In this document: positions 33,100 through 43,882 of the stretch, piece by piece
Layout: each line of letters opens with the position of its first letter
Position numbering within the stretch: position 1 is the first letter of the stretch
DNA from: Arion vulgaris
Taxonomy: Eukaryota; Mollusca; Gastropoda; Stylommatophora; Arionidae
Reading direction: 5' to 3'
DNA: 64,000 nt
Assembly (NCBI GenBank): GCA_020796225.1
Contig: CM036756.1
Location: forward strand, 57,628,616-57,692,615
The notes under the pieces: model-generated
The model's input: the letters and a program-made list of their open reading frames with translations, nothing else
The model's database searches: none
Told to the model about the DNA's origin: nothing
Position numbers and translations under genes: made by a program

Positions 33100-33394
33100 A
33101 TTACACCATGCCCCATTACCTACTTCCAACACTGTCCGAATATATGCCCGTTGAATGCAAATCTGTATAGAATATCATATGCAGTGCTATCAGTTACACA
33201 TGCATTATTATGACACCGTAAGCAATAATTAATTGATGATTATCAAAACTTGCGTACACGGTATTCAATTAACTGGGTTATATGCTGAACCTTACGTCGT
33301 TAGCTAAAGTGGAAACACGTTTACTGAATTTCCTATTGCATGTGATGATATGGAAATATGGTAACGCAATGAAGTCTTTTGTCAAACATTGAAT
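33100..33394. other. No recognisable feature
   Basis: Short AT-rich spacer between repeat H and a reverse SINE-A; nothing identified. Confidence 0.4.
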
Positions 33395-33745
33395 GAATGA
33401 TTGATTGATAGGACAATCATCATTGCACTTCTGTGAGTAAACATGCATGTTCTGATCTCTTTCTTACACAGGAAGATCTCAGCGGCAGTACACAAACTAA
33501 GCAGCACCGACAAGGGTCCCCGATTTAACTTTGAAGGTGAGAAACTAATTTGTATATGTAGGAATTAAAAAAAATTGTTTAATCTTTATAATGAATTTTT
33601 CCCGGCAGCGGATTTACAGCCTGCTCTTGTCGATTTTGAACTGCCAATGGTTCTTTTTACGTTCCCAACTTGAACATGGAACCTACGTTTTATCGTCCGT
33701 ATCCGATAGAACTAGGAACTCGATCTTATAACATTGAATATTAAA
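33395..33745 (-). mobile_element. SINE-A copy (reverse orientation)
   Basis: Reverse complement of 1780-2135 over most of its length: a (tcaa)n-type start, 'atcattgcacttctgtgagt', 'aggaagatctcagcggcagt' and 'ttttatcgtccgtatccgat'. Useful as the uninterrupted partner of the copy split by the MITE at 356. Confidence 0.75.
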
Positions 33746-33864
33746 GTAACAAGAGTTGCATTCTATGTATAAAATACACTGCATTAAAATTGAATACTAA
33801 CTGCGCAGGATTAACAGATTATATGAGTTTTTAACACACATTTTTTCTTCTTGGGATGGGTGGG

Positions 33865-34140
33865 GGTGGTGTCTCTTTTACTTAGTGGTAAAGTCGTTCG
33901 TTTGATTTGTCTTCGGAAGGTTGTGAGTTTAAAGCCAGAATTGCTTAACCAGATCATGGATTTACATTTTATCGTCTGTCTACGATAAGACTAGACACTC
34001 GATATGACATACATTCAGATTAAGTTTCATTGAAAAACGATTCAACCGCTCCAGGTGGGACTCAAACTGAACACTTTTGAAGGGTAAGTCGAATACCGGA
34101 TCTCAACACTAATGAGACGGGAAGTATTGCCTGTTATGTA
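33865..34140. mobile_element. tRNA-like and SINE-A-like fragments
   Basis: Contains a tRNA-like stretch ('cttagtggtaaagtcgttcg', 'ggttgtgagtttaaagcc') and at 33960-34010 a piece related to the reverse SINE-A body. A further reversed tRNA-like stretch lies at 34050-34130. Boundaries unclear. Confidence 0.35.
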
Positions 34141-34189
34141 GTCCCATTCATCAGAAGCTTCCATTAATTTTTTTTTTATGGGTTGGAAA

Positions 34190-34425
34190 GGAGGATGGGG
34201 TGGGGGGTGGTATTTCTGTGACGAAAGGGCCTATGCTTGCTTTCTGAAGGTCGTGCGGTTTGAATGCATGTGGGAGTGGATTTATTTCTAGCAGATCCTT
34301 TAGGGTTATGCTTTGTGCAATGCTCTTGACAAACGGCGTTCCATTTCTGCGGAGAAGGACCGAGCCATTTGGAGACACCCAGTGTAGTGAAGTCAGTCCG
34401 TCATCTTTAGGACGTGTAGGCTCAT
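34190..34425 (+). mobile_element. SINE-C copy
   Basis: 'ggtcgtgcggtttgaatgca' (B-box region), 'tatgctttgtgcaatgctct' and 'gtagtgaagtcagtccgtca' match the copies at 4572 and 53130. It runs directly into the reverse RTE copy. Confidence 0.65.
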
Positions 34426-36405
34426 TCTCTAATCCTGTTTTGCCTCACAGTGTCAGGATAAGAAGATATGTCCAGAACGGGCATTTGTGTGCGCTTCCTA
34501 AATAGTGTTTTTCACCGACTCTGTTATTTCTGAGGTCCACCTTTTGTGTAGATGACCTTTTGTATTATATCCAATGTATCCGAATAGCATTGCCCTTTGA
34601 GATGCACTATCTGTTGGTAATCTGCTTATGTTGCCGAACCATTCAATTTGTTGTTTCTTGACTATCTTTGAGATGCACTATCTGTTGGTAATCTGCTTAT
34701 GTGGCCGAACCATTCAATTTGTTGTTTCTTGACTATCTTTGAGATGCACTATCTGTTGGTAATCTGCTTATGTGGCCGAACCATTCAATTTGTTGTTTCT
34801 TGACTATCTTTGAGATGCACTATCTGTTGGTAATCTGCTTATGTGCCGAACCATTCAATTTGTTGTTTCTTGACTATCTTTGAGATGCACTATCTGTTGG
34901 TAATCTGCTTATGTGGCCGAACCATTCAATTTGTTGTTTCTTGACTATCTTTGAGATGCACTATCTGTTGGTAATCTGCTTATGTGGCCGAACCATTTAA
35001 TTTGTTGTTTCTTGACTATCTTTGAGATGCACTATCTGTTGGTAATCTGCTTATGTGGCCAAACCATTCAATTTGTTGTTTCTTGACTATCTTTGAGATG
35101 CACTATCTGTTGGTAATCTGCTTATGTGGCCAAACCATTCAATTTGTTGTTTCTTGACTATCTTTGAGATGCACTATCTGTTGGTAATCTGCTTATGTGG
35201 CCGAACCATTCAATTTGTTGTTTCTTGACTATCTTTGAGATGCACTTTCTGTTTGTAATCTGCTTATGTGGCCGAACCATTCAATTTGTTGTTTCTTGAC
35301 TATCTTTGAGATGCACTGTCTGTTGGTAATCTGCTTATGTGGCCGAACCATTCAATTTGTTGTTTCTTGACTATCTTTGAGATGCACTTTCTGTTGGTAA
35401 TCTGCTTATGTGGCCGAACCATTCAATTTGTTGTTTCTTGACTATCTTTGAGATGCACTGTCTGTTGGTAATCTGCTTATGTGGCCGAACCATTTAATTT
35501 GTTGTTTCTTGACTATCTTTGAGATGCACTTTCTGTTGGTAATCTGCTTATGTGGCCGAACCATTCAATTTGTTGTTTCTTGACTATCTTTGAGATGCAC
35601 TTTCTGTTGGTAATCTGCTTATGTGGCCGAACCATTCAATTTGTTGTTTCTTGACTATCTTTGAGATGCACTTTCTGTTGGTAATCTGCTTATGTGGCCG
35701 AACCATTCAATTTGTTGTTTCTTGACTATCTTTGAGATGCACTATCTGTTGGTAATCTGCTTATGTGGCCGAACCATTCAATTTGTTGTTTCTTGACTAT
35801 CTTTGAGATGCACTATCTGTTGGTAATCTGCTTATGTGGCCGAACCATTCAATTTGTTGTTTCTTGACTATCTTTGAGATGCACTTTCTGTTGGTAATCT
35901 GCTTATGTGGCCGAACCATTTAATTTGTTGTTTCTTGACTATCTTTGAGATGCACTGTCTGTTGGTAATCTGCTTATGTGGCCGAACCATTCAATTTGTT
36001 GTTTCTTGACTATCTTTGAGATGCACTATCTGTTGGTAATCTGCTTATGTGGCCGAACCATTCAATTTGTTGTTTCTTGACTATCTTTGAGATGCACTAT
36101 CTGTTGGTAATCTGCTTATGTGCCGAACCATTCAATTTGTTGTTTCTTGACTATCTTTGAGATGCACTTTCTGTTGGTAATCTGCTTATGTGGCCGAACC
36201 ATTCAATTTGTTGTTTCTTGATGAAGTTCAGTACCGATGTTGTACCCATTTTTTCCCTGATGTCTTCATTTTTAAACTGTTCTCTTCTTGATACTCCCAG
36301 CATTCTGTGTAGACACTTCATCTCTGTCGCGACTAGAATCCCATCTATTGTGATCTCTGCAAAAGTTTTGAATTCTTATCTAATAAACCTGAAAGTTTTC
36401 TAAAT
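34425..36405 (-). mobile_element. RTE-like LINE containing a 71-bp minisatellite
   Basis: Left part (34430-34600) and right part (36200-36350) are collinear with the single RTE copy at 43908-44280, in reverse orientation; between them about 1.6 kb of 71-bp units replaces a single 71-bp segment of the parent. The right part reads back into the RTE C-terminal ORF (region of LCYQ..TW and CLRRMLG). No intact frame. Confidence 0.85.
34598..36221. repeat. 71-bp minisatellite, about 23 units
   Basis: Unit begins tgagatgcactatctgttgg and ends tgactatctt; successive starts are 71 bp apart (e.g. 34669 and 34740). Two units lack one G (near 34843 and 36121). Variants are few: actatctg, actttctg or actgtctg, and attcaa or atttaa. 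The unit corresponds to the RTE segment encoding KKQQI-WFGH-SRLP, but at 71 bp it is out of frame from unit to unit, so the expansion destroys the ORF. Confidence 0.95.
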
Positions 36406-37047
36406 ATTTTTCTTAACCAGTGTTTCTTAACGTGGGCAATTTCTGTTTTCCAACAGAAACGCAATTTGAATAATGTGTGGGCCAAATAAAGAATGATAAT
36501 ATTATTGACATAGAACCAACAAATTACAGCCAACAAATATCGCCAGTGTAGGCGAGATAAAACATCGAAGTTGCAATCCGAATATTTCAAGAAAAGAAAA
36601 GAAAAAGCTTGCAAAACTAGCGCAACTATAGTTCGTTCAAAAATTCGTGATCACATTAAAGTTTAATTTGTACGAAATCTATCTGATGGATACAAATAAT
36701 ATTTTGCATGCAGTCTTATATACCTCACGACGTTACGAATCCATGTTTAACTAATTGGTAGGTAGCTTAGTTGATGCAAAAACGTTTTTGTTATATAATT
36801 TTGCATAAGCACAACAAAATGATAATCAAAGATTAGAATTTACAGTAATACACAAAATGGTGGCGAATGTTTGCAAAGGCGTAACCCTATTACATATTAT
36901 AAAAAGCAATGTGACATGGTTAGCTTTTTCTTCATGAGTGTTTTTATGTTGATATTATCTTTGGCGATCAAATTGACATACCTTTGGTAGTTGTTGCCAG
37001 TCCCTGGTATTGTGAGGCAATTGGTGAAGGTGAAAGCAAATGGGATG

Positions 37048-38327
37048 TTAGCTATTAGATTCGGAGTCTGAAGAGTCGAAGAGATTAACTACTGCTGCGG
37101 GCTGGAGAAAATACAAACCATCTCGTTGTCAATATGCCTCTTCTTCTCGGAGCACATGCTCTTCACATTTTTTCCAGTATTCTATATCTATTTTTTTGCG
37201 AGGGCATCACGTGTTAGGACTTTTACATCATGGTTTGAAAGTCTTGTTTACTGCTGCAACTTGACCTTTGACTGCAGCCCACACAAGTTCAATGGGATTG
37301 AGATGTGAACGGTAAGGTGGTAATCGAAGAGAAGTGTGGCCGTGCTCAGCAATGACTTTATCGATTATAAAATCTTTGACTTCTTAGTCTGTCTCACCAG
37401 TTGCAACAACTCAGTTTTGAAATTGTTGCAACAAAACGATATATTTTCTTTTGCAAGCCACGCTATGATGTCTTGTTTTGTGCTGATGAGGTGGAAATTT
37501 TGTCTGCTTGCGCCACTACATTATGATAGGAGGTATTGTCCATTACAATACACGACGGCCTATCCAGAGCAGGCAGAAGTGTGTTCGCTAACCAATCCCT
37601 GAAAATAAGTCCGTTTATTTCGGTGTGGTAGTCCCTACCATCTGTAGACAGTGCTTGAAAAAGAAGTTCTGCGCCATTGACAAGACCATTTGCTTTGCTG
37701 CCTGCATGACCTATCACAATGCGTTGCCCTTGCTGCTTGGAATTTCCCTTTTCTTAGTTCCGTTTAGTGATTGCCATTCTTTATCAAACGTATGGTGAGA
37801 ATTTACCACGATTCGTCCAGATATACAATATCATAACCTTCCGTCCTACGCTTCCGTATCTCTCGCAGATATTTGCATTGTGCAGCTATCAGATGCGTTT
37901 TCTCACAAACTATATTCCCACCTGTACTAGATTTCCGAAAAGTGAAACCGCTGCACCTAACAACTCTTCATAAGGCGGTTTTAGATATATCAATATCACA
38001 TTGAATTCGCAGACGTGATTTAAATTTACGTAGTGTAACCACATCATTGGCCTTAAACATTTTATGAATCTCTCTCACAATAACATCTTTATCGAAATCG
38101 TCAGTTTTCCGTTTCCGGCCTTTTCTGTGTTCCTTACTTTCATCACTACAGCCCTGTTCTATCCAACGGCAAAGGGATATTCTACTTATACCAAGAGCAT
38201 GTTGTGTTCTCGTCTTCGGGTCTTGTAAGTTGTGAAATAAACCAACACGTCTGGCTTCTCTGCGGAAGTAGCTATACAGTTGTGCAGTCACCTTCTGCAT
38301 GATAGTGAATTTACACTTCAAACTCAT
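37048..38327 (-). pseudogene. DDE transposase, second copy (Sailor/DD82E-like)
   Basis: Starts MSLKCKFTIMQKVTAQLY at 38327; the longer open frame upstream only reads through the inserted SINE. First part to about 37968: LGISRISLCRWIEQ, GRKRKTDDFDKDVIV, TLRKFKSRLRIQCD. It then breaks. A YDIVYLDESW block with the first Asp lies near 37830, and 37717-37463 reads MIGHAGSKANGLVNGAELLF, IVMDNTSYHNVV (second Asp). The C-terminal part is recognisable by nucleotide collinearity and ends FDSSDSESNS-stop near 37050. Several frameshifts; inactive. Confidence 0.8.
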
Positions 38328-38351
38328 TTCTAATACTGATAATAAAATAGT

Positions 38352-38640
38352 ACCGTCCGCTTCAATAGCGTAGTTGTTAGTGAACTCGCTTCTCAAGGCT
38401 GGTGGTTTGGGTTCAACTCCGCAGTGCGCGTGGAATTTTTCCCGACTGCGACGGCTCTCAGGTCGACCCAGCCTCAACTGGGTACCAGACATGCTCTGGG
38501 AAAGTAAAGGGGCCGGCGTGATGCTGACCACATCGCCCATCGTGTGCCGACGGTCAATGAAAATACAGGCCTAACACTGTATTGCCCTATATATCACGGG
38601 GTATAAAGGGTTCCTTTACTTTACTTACTTACTTCGCTTC
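38352..38640 (+). mobile_element. SINE-E copy, best in window
   Basis: tRNA-like head: A-box-like 'tagcgtagttgttagtgaac', B-box 'gggttcaactcc'. Body 'ctctcaggtcgacccagcct', 'ggccggcgtgatgctgacca', 'gtgccgacggtcaatgaaaa'; tail of (ttac)n type. Inserted inside the transposon at 36629-39009. Confidence 0.8.
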
Positions 38641-39011
38641 AAGTAATGCAAATAAATGGTTTGTGACACGCCAATGACAATCTTTCACATACAGTGTGAA
38701 ATGATTAATTTTACGGGATTCCCGATTTTTAACTACTGCTGAATTGCACGTGGAGCGTACATTGGCATCTTGACGTCAATACTTCACTTTCGTACCGTTA
38801 ACATTCTAAAATCATACCAAATCAACATCGCTGTTAAATTAGTAATAACATATAATTCAAATCTTACATAACTAAAGGTTTGGGTGGGCAAAAATACTTT
38901 TGGAACGTCGTCACTGTTACCTATATAAAAATGCAAAATCAAGAATTTCTGTCAAGTGGATGATTTTATATCGGTCAGTAAAGATGATCACGAATTTTGG
39001 AACAAACTATA

Positions 39012-39334
39012 GTAATACTTGGTTGACATTCAACTGTGGTAATTAAACTTCCTTCTCCCCTAACATAAGTTTGGGAACATGAAGTGTAATTGTTTTGTAG
39101 TATGTTTAAACAACTAGGCAAATTTGTTTATTTTGAAAAATGTATTGTGAACGATGTTGTTGTTCTAACATGAGCTTTTATTATAAAATAAATTATCTGT
39201 TAATTTTATCTTTTTTATTTTACTTTGAAGTACCCATTTTTATTCCCTTTTTGAGATATTATGTATGTAGAGGAGGACATTAAATTACTTGAGACGTTGA
39301 GATAGGACACAATCTCCCCTTCTCAACAAAAATA
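39012..39334. other. No recognisable feature
   Basis: AT-rich spacer between the transposon and repeat G. Confidence 0.4.
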
Positions 39335-39665
39335 TAATTTGTTTGTTTGTTATGTTGGGGTTAAAGCCTCGTTAAGCTGAGACACGTCCTTTTAAACCTA
39401 AGGCAAACATTGTTTGGGTTATATCAGAGCGCGTAGGCGCCAGGAAACATGGAAAATGAGAACTAACTCCTTTGGAAGAATCCAAGTTACCAACCAAATT
39501 AACCAAAAATATAGTTTTTGTTTTGTTTGTTATGTAGAGGATTAAAGCCTCTTTAAGCTGAGGCATGGAACTTTCAACCTAAAGATGCACTTTTTATTGG
39601 TTATATCAGAGCGTGTAGGCCAAGAAACGTGAACCAAAAAAAAAAGAATTAACTCCTTTCGGACG
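39335..39665 (+). repeat. Dispersed repeat G, two tandem copies
   Basis: Units at 39335-39480 and 39520-39665, each starting after ttgttttgtttgtta, with 'taaagcctctttaagctgag' and 'ggttatatcagagcgtgtag', separated by about 40 bp. A reverse copy is at 12192-12335. Confidence 0.7.
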
Positions 39666-40250
39666 GACCAAAATATAGGGAAACTGTTTTAATTTACACT
39701 TTAACTGTTACCATACCAACCACGTCAACAAACCTTGATATAATTAATTCATAAATGTATGACGTACAACACATTATTTCATGGCTAGCATGCATTTGTG
39801 AATATAGACAAACGATCACTACCCTTTTGATGTGCCACACATCGACACACACTGTAGCAACAGATAACTCATGTGTCGAACTATGCGCTTTCATCAACGT
39901 CACATATCAAGTGGAAACTCGTGTAGCTAGCAACCCACAACCGTGCTCGTAAATTTCTGGGTACAATACACTTTTTTTCGTCGCTAACTTTATTTACACT
40001 TCTAACTATTCAACTTTCAAAAAGGGTACTCTCTCCATTTTTCTATCTCACTCTCTTAATGTCACTCCTCTCTCTCCTTCTCTCTCTCTGGCCTAAATGG
40101 AATTCGCATTGTTATATAACAGGTAAGAGAGAAATCAATACTTATCATAATAGAGCTCTTCTCATGCAGAACTTGGTGTACATAAAAGATTGTTTTTGTA
40201 ACTAATTTATTTCTGTAAGCAAACCAATCATACCATACATATTTTCTTAC
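39666..40250. other. No recognisable feature; CT-rich stretch near its end
   Basis: Contains a pyrimidine-rich run at 40040-40090 and short ORFs without domains. If the candidate exon at 40251-40357 is real, this is the start of its downstream intron. Confidence 0.4.
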
Positions 40251-40357
40251 CAGGTATTCACTAATAGTGGGTTCTTTAACATCAAAAACAAAAACCACCT
40301 CTCGTTGCTTCCTGTAATACTGATGTTTGGGCAGTGTAGGACAGAAGGGAAATAAGC
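40251..40357 (-). CDS. Candidate internal exon of an unidentified gene
   Basis: A 107-bp minus-strand exon with good splice signals: acceptor attccacag next to 40357 and donor gtaaga immediately after 40251. The open frame reads LFPFCPTLPKHQYY then RKQREVVFVFDVKEPTISEY, with a hydrophobic/charged pattern unlike the surrounding repeats. Acceptor phase 2 bases, donor in frame after Leu. I do not recognise the protein, and no neighbouring exon was found with confidence. It is not part of any repeat family in this window. Could be chance, but the combination of open frame and both splice sites is better than background. Confidence 0.3.
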
Positions 40358-40549
40358 CTGTGGAATTTAATGGTCGCATGGCTAGTGCAGTCGTTGTGAA
40401 ACTGTTTAGGTTAGAATATTTTCTTTATGCCCTTGACAGAAAAAAACTCATTGGCCTTTCCGTGTATTGAGCCCGTTTCCGGCATGGGAGCCGCAATCTA
40501 ATCCATTCAGTCAGACGATCCACAAAATGGGTTCTAAATAATAATAATA

Positions 40550-40865
40550 GCCGTTCATCGGAAGCGATGATGACAACAGTCTCGGTCGTGTGCTACTGTA
40601 CCTCTCTGCTGTTTGCGGAAGTGATTGTAAAGTTCAATCCTCGAACACGGTCCCCCACAAGTGGGGCATACATGATCGAGGTTAGACGTGTGTGTGTTGT
40701 GTATTTTGTCTTTTTGCGCAGCTCGTTTTCTCTGCTCCTTACCAATACGACGAGCCTCAGCTATGCAAATTCGTCTTGTGTTGTTACAGCGCCACATTTG
40801 GCATCTTGCGCAAGGGATTCCAAACACATAGTGTCTATGTCGAAGCATTTTAGAGACACTTTATA
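40550..40865 (-). pseudogene. LINE ORF2 C-terminus with zinc-finger-like end
   Basis: Minus-strand ORF ends with NTRRICIAEARRIGKEQRKR and a HVCPTCGGPCSRIELYNHFR-like segment. An Arg/Lys-rich linker followed by CPTCG...H at the very end is typical of one group of invertebrate LINE ORF2 proteins. Here the second His spacing is altered. The rest of the LINE is absent. Confidence 0.6.
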
Positions 40866-41784
40866 GTGTCTTTAAAGCGGTTTTTTTTCTGTCCACCAAC
40901 TGATCGTGTGTACCCTTCAAGCTCGCCATACATCAATTGTTTTGGGGAACTTTCATAAAATACATATTTATTAAAATGAATTCGAGATACTGCTAACTAC
41001 AAAGGCTGTAAGCAATGTGGTCAAAGTTAGTACACACTAAATGGGAACATTCGATTAGTTGATTAAAGTATAACATGTTAAATATAAATTTGGGCATTTT
41101 CAGCTTTTTGCGTATTGTAAACCGTGACCACTGGCAACATATGGCCAACTAGCTCAGACGGGAAATCGAAAATTTCTGTTTAATGGGGACTGATTTTTGT
41201 ACATGTATGATAGAAAACTGTAAGATTGTTTTTCAATTTTATTCAATTCTATGCATTCATGGTTATTTATTGCAGAAAAATGTTAATAATAGTGATATTC
41301 CTTAGCTATAAACTTAATTTGTAACATAATATAACCTAGATTTAGCATATTGTGTTGTTTTTAATGAATGATTCTATATACAACAACACTTGAATGCGAG
41401 GATCACGCGACAGTTGTGGTCTTACTGCCTATAATTTTTACCTGGGGCCCGCCGGCCGTATGTTATCGGAGGCCACGGAAAAAAACAGAGTGAAATGAAT
41501 CGATTTATTAATGACTAAATGGTTTGGTTAATCGATTAATTAATTTTTAATCAGCGCCAGTTCTAATTTTAACTTAACATCTTGAAATCCCAGGCTTAAT
41601 CATTTTGCAAGTAAATAGTAACAAGTTGAAATCAGATAAGGTGTCAGTTTCACATTGAAGGTCGCAAGAAATGGACATTCAATATTTCTTGTCTCCTGCA
41701 ATGATGGTGCATTTTGCGAAACTTCTCGATGTCCATATTTTAATGTGTCCTTCTTAATTGTTTCGTTGTTCTCATTTAACTGCT
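40866..41784. other. No recognisable feature
   Basis: About 0.9 kb AT-rich. A small GC-rich patch (41440-41480) stands out but I can assign nothing to it. Confidence 0.4.
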
Positions 41785-42047
41785 CGCCCGTGTGTTGCCA
41801 GGGTTCAAAAGGGGAGCAAAGAATAGTAACACTGCAACCTAATAGGCCGTCGCAAAAGGAGACTGAGGTAGGGGCCTAGTCAAGCTACACTAGTAAATAA
41901 AAAGTATCGCAGAAATTGGATGTGCTGTCCTACTTGTAGGCGCATAACTGGCACAACGTACTATAGCTCATAAAACACACAAATCACAAAGAGGGGTTTA
42001 ACAAGGGAGTCGATATGAGGGCGTTAGAAGATGAAGAAAAAGAAGAC
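41785..42047 (+). mobile_element. SINE-B copy spanning the duplication boundary
   Basis: 'gcccgtgtgttgccagggtt' to 'gaagatgaagaaaaagaaga'. The tandem duplication described at 41983-53148 starts inside this SINE, so the second copy (from 45007) has only its last 60 bp. Confidence 0.75.
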
Positions 42048-42054
42048 AACAAAT

Positions 42055-42430
42055 ATGTCCAAAGATAGATTAATCAACATCAAAAGGACGTGGTTGGTTC
42101 CTGACAGCAACAAACCACAGAAAGTTCACCACATGTGAAATGAAATGGTCGAGGAAGGCGGTGGGGTCACCAGGAAAGATAGACTACGAAATGAGGACAC
42201 CAGAAGCATAGTTGGCATAACTTCATGCACCGAATGCATTGAAAGATAACAAATGAAGTGGTTTGGACATTTAATGAGTATGAAATACAACCAGTCACCA
42301 ATAACAGCATACAATAAAAAGAGACCAGGTACTAGCGCCAAGGAAAGACCAAGAAAAAAATGGACAGACAATATCAAGACCACACTAAATAAACACGGAT
42401 TTAATACAAGGGCGACTCATCTAGCCATGG
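42055..42430 (+). pseudogene. RTE-like LINE fragment, copy 1
   Basis: QQMKWFGHLMSMKYNQSPI then RPRKKWTDNIKTTLNKHG; upstream a KFTTCEMKWSRKAV block in a broken frame (one base deleted relative to 45149-45220). Related to 26990-27480. Confidence 0.75.
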
Positions 42431-42734
42431 AACGCAAATTTAAGCTCCCATCTCAATGCTTAACGGTTATAGTGGACAAGCATTTCCATCATAGACCTGG
42501 GGAAAGACAGACAATAAAAAGGACGTGTTGGGACGCTGGAGGCTGCTGGATTTGTTGAGGCGCAGATCGGAGCACCTATGGACCTGTACGGAGTTCTATG
42601 ATGATAGTCTTCATACAACTGATAACTAACTCATAACTGTTAAGTCAATTGATATTTACAAAAGTTATGCAATGTTCCCTGACGCAATCAATAGTTTAAG
42701 GATTATCAATTGTAATTCAATTTTACTATCAATC

Positions 42735-42806
42735 TCCCGTGTGGTCTAGTGGTTATGACGTCTGGTTTTCACCCAGGAAGCCTGGGTTCAATTCCCGGCA
42801 CGGGAT
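42735..42806 (+). tRNA. tRNA-Glu(TTC)-like gene, copy 1
   Basis: 72 nt with a perfect 7-bp acceptor stem (tcccgtg/cacggga), anticodon loop ttttcac with TTC, T-arm ctggg-ttcaatt-cccgg, an A-box tggtctagtgg and a B-box ggttcaattcc. A T-rich terminator follows within 5 nt. The anticodon stem starts with a T-G wobble. It lies in an amplified module (also 45757 and 57838), so it may be a tRNA gene carried in a repeat, or a tRNA-headed SINE. Confidence 0.8.
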
Positions 42807-42929
42807 TTATTTTTGGAATCACAGTGAACAAAACAGGACACAATCAGTTAGAATCACCCATTAAGAGGGATGGGGAACAGTTTTCAAATCTTTTCAAATC
42901 AAATACATTTCAGATCTTACTTAAACTGC

Positions 42930-43186
42930 TATTTTTTAAATGGACTTCCCCTCAAGATGGTGCGGCAAGATGGAAATGTTTTTCGGCCGATCTTAAACGG
43001 GAGTCCTTTTATAAGACATCTTGTGATGAAATTTGTGTTTACTGCTCTGAAAGTGATAGAACTGACACGTATGATGATTCGGACAGGTTTGAAACAACGG
43101 AAAGGAACGGCAAACTACTGTTGTATATCCTCCCTAGAAAGTTGATCATGTCTCGAAACGTCGCTGTTCCGGTCAAGATAGACTAA
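42930..43186 (+). CDS. Short ORF conserved between duplicate copies, function unknown
   Basis: Frame within the longer ORF ending at 43186; the part shared with 45960-46226 reads ARWKCFSADLK, SFYKTSCDEICVYCSESD, DRFETTERNGKLLLYILP. The copies differ by several amino-acid changes but keep the frame until just before the ends. The Cys-x2-Cys is retained. I do not recognise it; it could be a piece of a LINE or DNA-transposon protein. It is absent from the third module at 57.7 kb. Confidence 0.3.
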
Positions 43187-43189
43187 CAA

Positions 43190-43665
43190 CAATGATTCGG
43201 TGAGGGAGTTGATGGATTGTGTCAGAGACAGACAGATGTGCAGAGACATGATCACCTACGCCATCCTGCACTTGATTGATTGATATTTAAATGATTATTT
43301 ATAGTATTATAATATGGGCATTGAATTAGACAGTGAAAAAGCACATATACGCTTTTGAATACACATGTTACAACCGAGGACAGAGAAAGAACAAATAGAT
43401 CTACGCAGAAAGAACTTTAAAAAGAAAACTGACAGATGGAACAAATAAGAATGTGCAAATTAAGTCTTTTGGACAAATAAAATGACACGAAGTGTTGGAA
43501 AAGATTATTATGGAAAGTTGCATCCCGGCAAAGAGGAGAAGAGAAAGACCAACGGAGAAGATGGTTTGAGAATGCGAGAGATGAGTTGATCATGCCGGAC
43601 GTGGAAGTGAAACATCTGGCCTTTAAGAGAAATTTCGATAGATTATTAGACTATTAGTATACATC
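43190..43665 (+). pseudogene. RTE-like LINE C-terminal fragments, copy 1
   Basis: At 43205-43275 an RQRQMCRDMI segment resembles the end of a LINE ORF2. At 43340-43660 another fragment reads QIRMCKLKSFGQIK and HEVLEKIIMES, then VENARDELIMPDVEVKHLAF, collinear with the better copy at 18934-19350. The same order recurs at 46205-46680 and 58240-58900. Confidence 0.6.
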
Positions 43666-43667
43666 TG

Positions 43668-43872
43668 TGTGTTAGCGGTAGTGATCTTGATCATAAATAA
43701 GAGTACCTGGTTCAAACTCCGCGGTGGACACATTTGTTTTCGTTGAATTTTACGAACGGTACACATAGACCTCACAGTTCAGAATGGTTAACTACGGAAT
43801 GTATAAGTGATGCCTAGAAAATTAACAACTCGTTTACTGTGGTGGATAAACGTCTTTAAAAGGATCTGCCCA
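43668..43872 (+). mobile_element. SINE-D copy
   Basis: tRNA-like head with 'gttagcggtagtgatcttga' and a B-box-like 'ggttcaaactccgcgg', body with 'aattaacaactcgtttactg' and 'taaacgtctttaaaaggatc'. Confidence 0.75.
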
Positions 43873-43882
43873 GATTTTCATT

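Larger units (their letters stand above)
36629..39009 (-). mobile_element. Second IS630/Tc1/mariner-type transposon, older copy
   Basis: Related to the element at 22619-24798. Termini tagttcgttcaaaaattcg (36629) and, reverse-complemented, tagtttgttccaaaattcg (39009), flanked by TA on each side (36627-36628 and 39010-39011). The TIRs are more diverged than in the first element. A SINE-E copy is inserted at 38352-38640 between the transposase start and the right TIR. Confidence 0.85.

Noticed and set aside
34598..36221. In-frame repeat protein from the LINE-derived array
   Set aside because: At first the unit looked like 72 bp (24 codons), but unit starts are 71 bp apart, so the frame changes every unit and stops appear.
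38328..38540. Longer N-terminus of the second transposase
   Set aside because: The extra 71 codons translate an inserted SINE-E; the natural start is MSLKCKF at 38327, as in the sister element.
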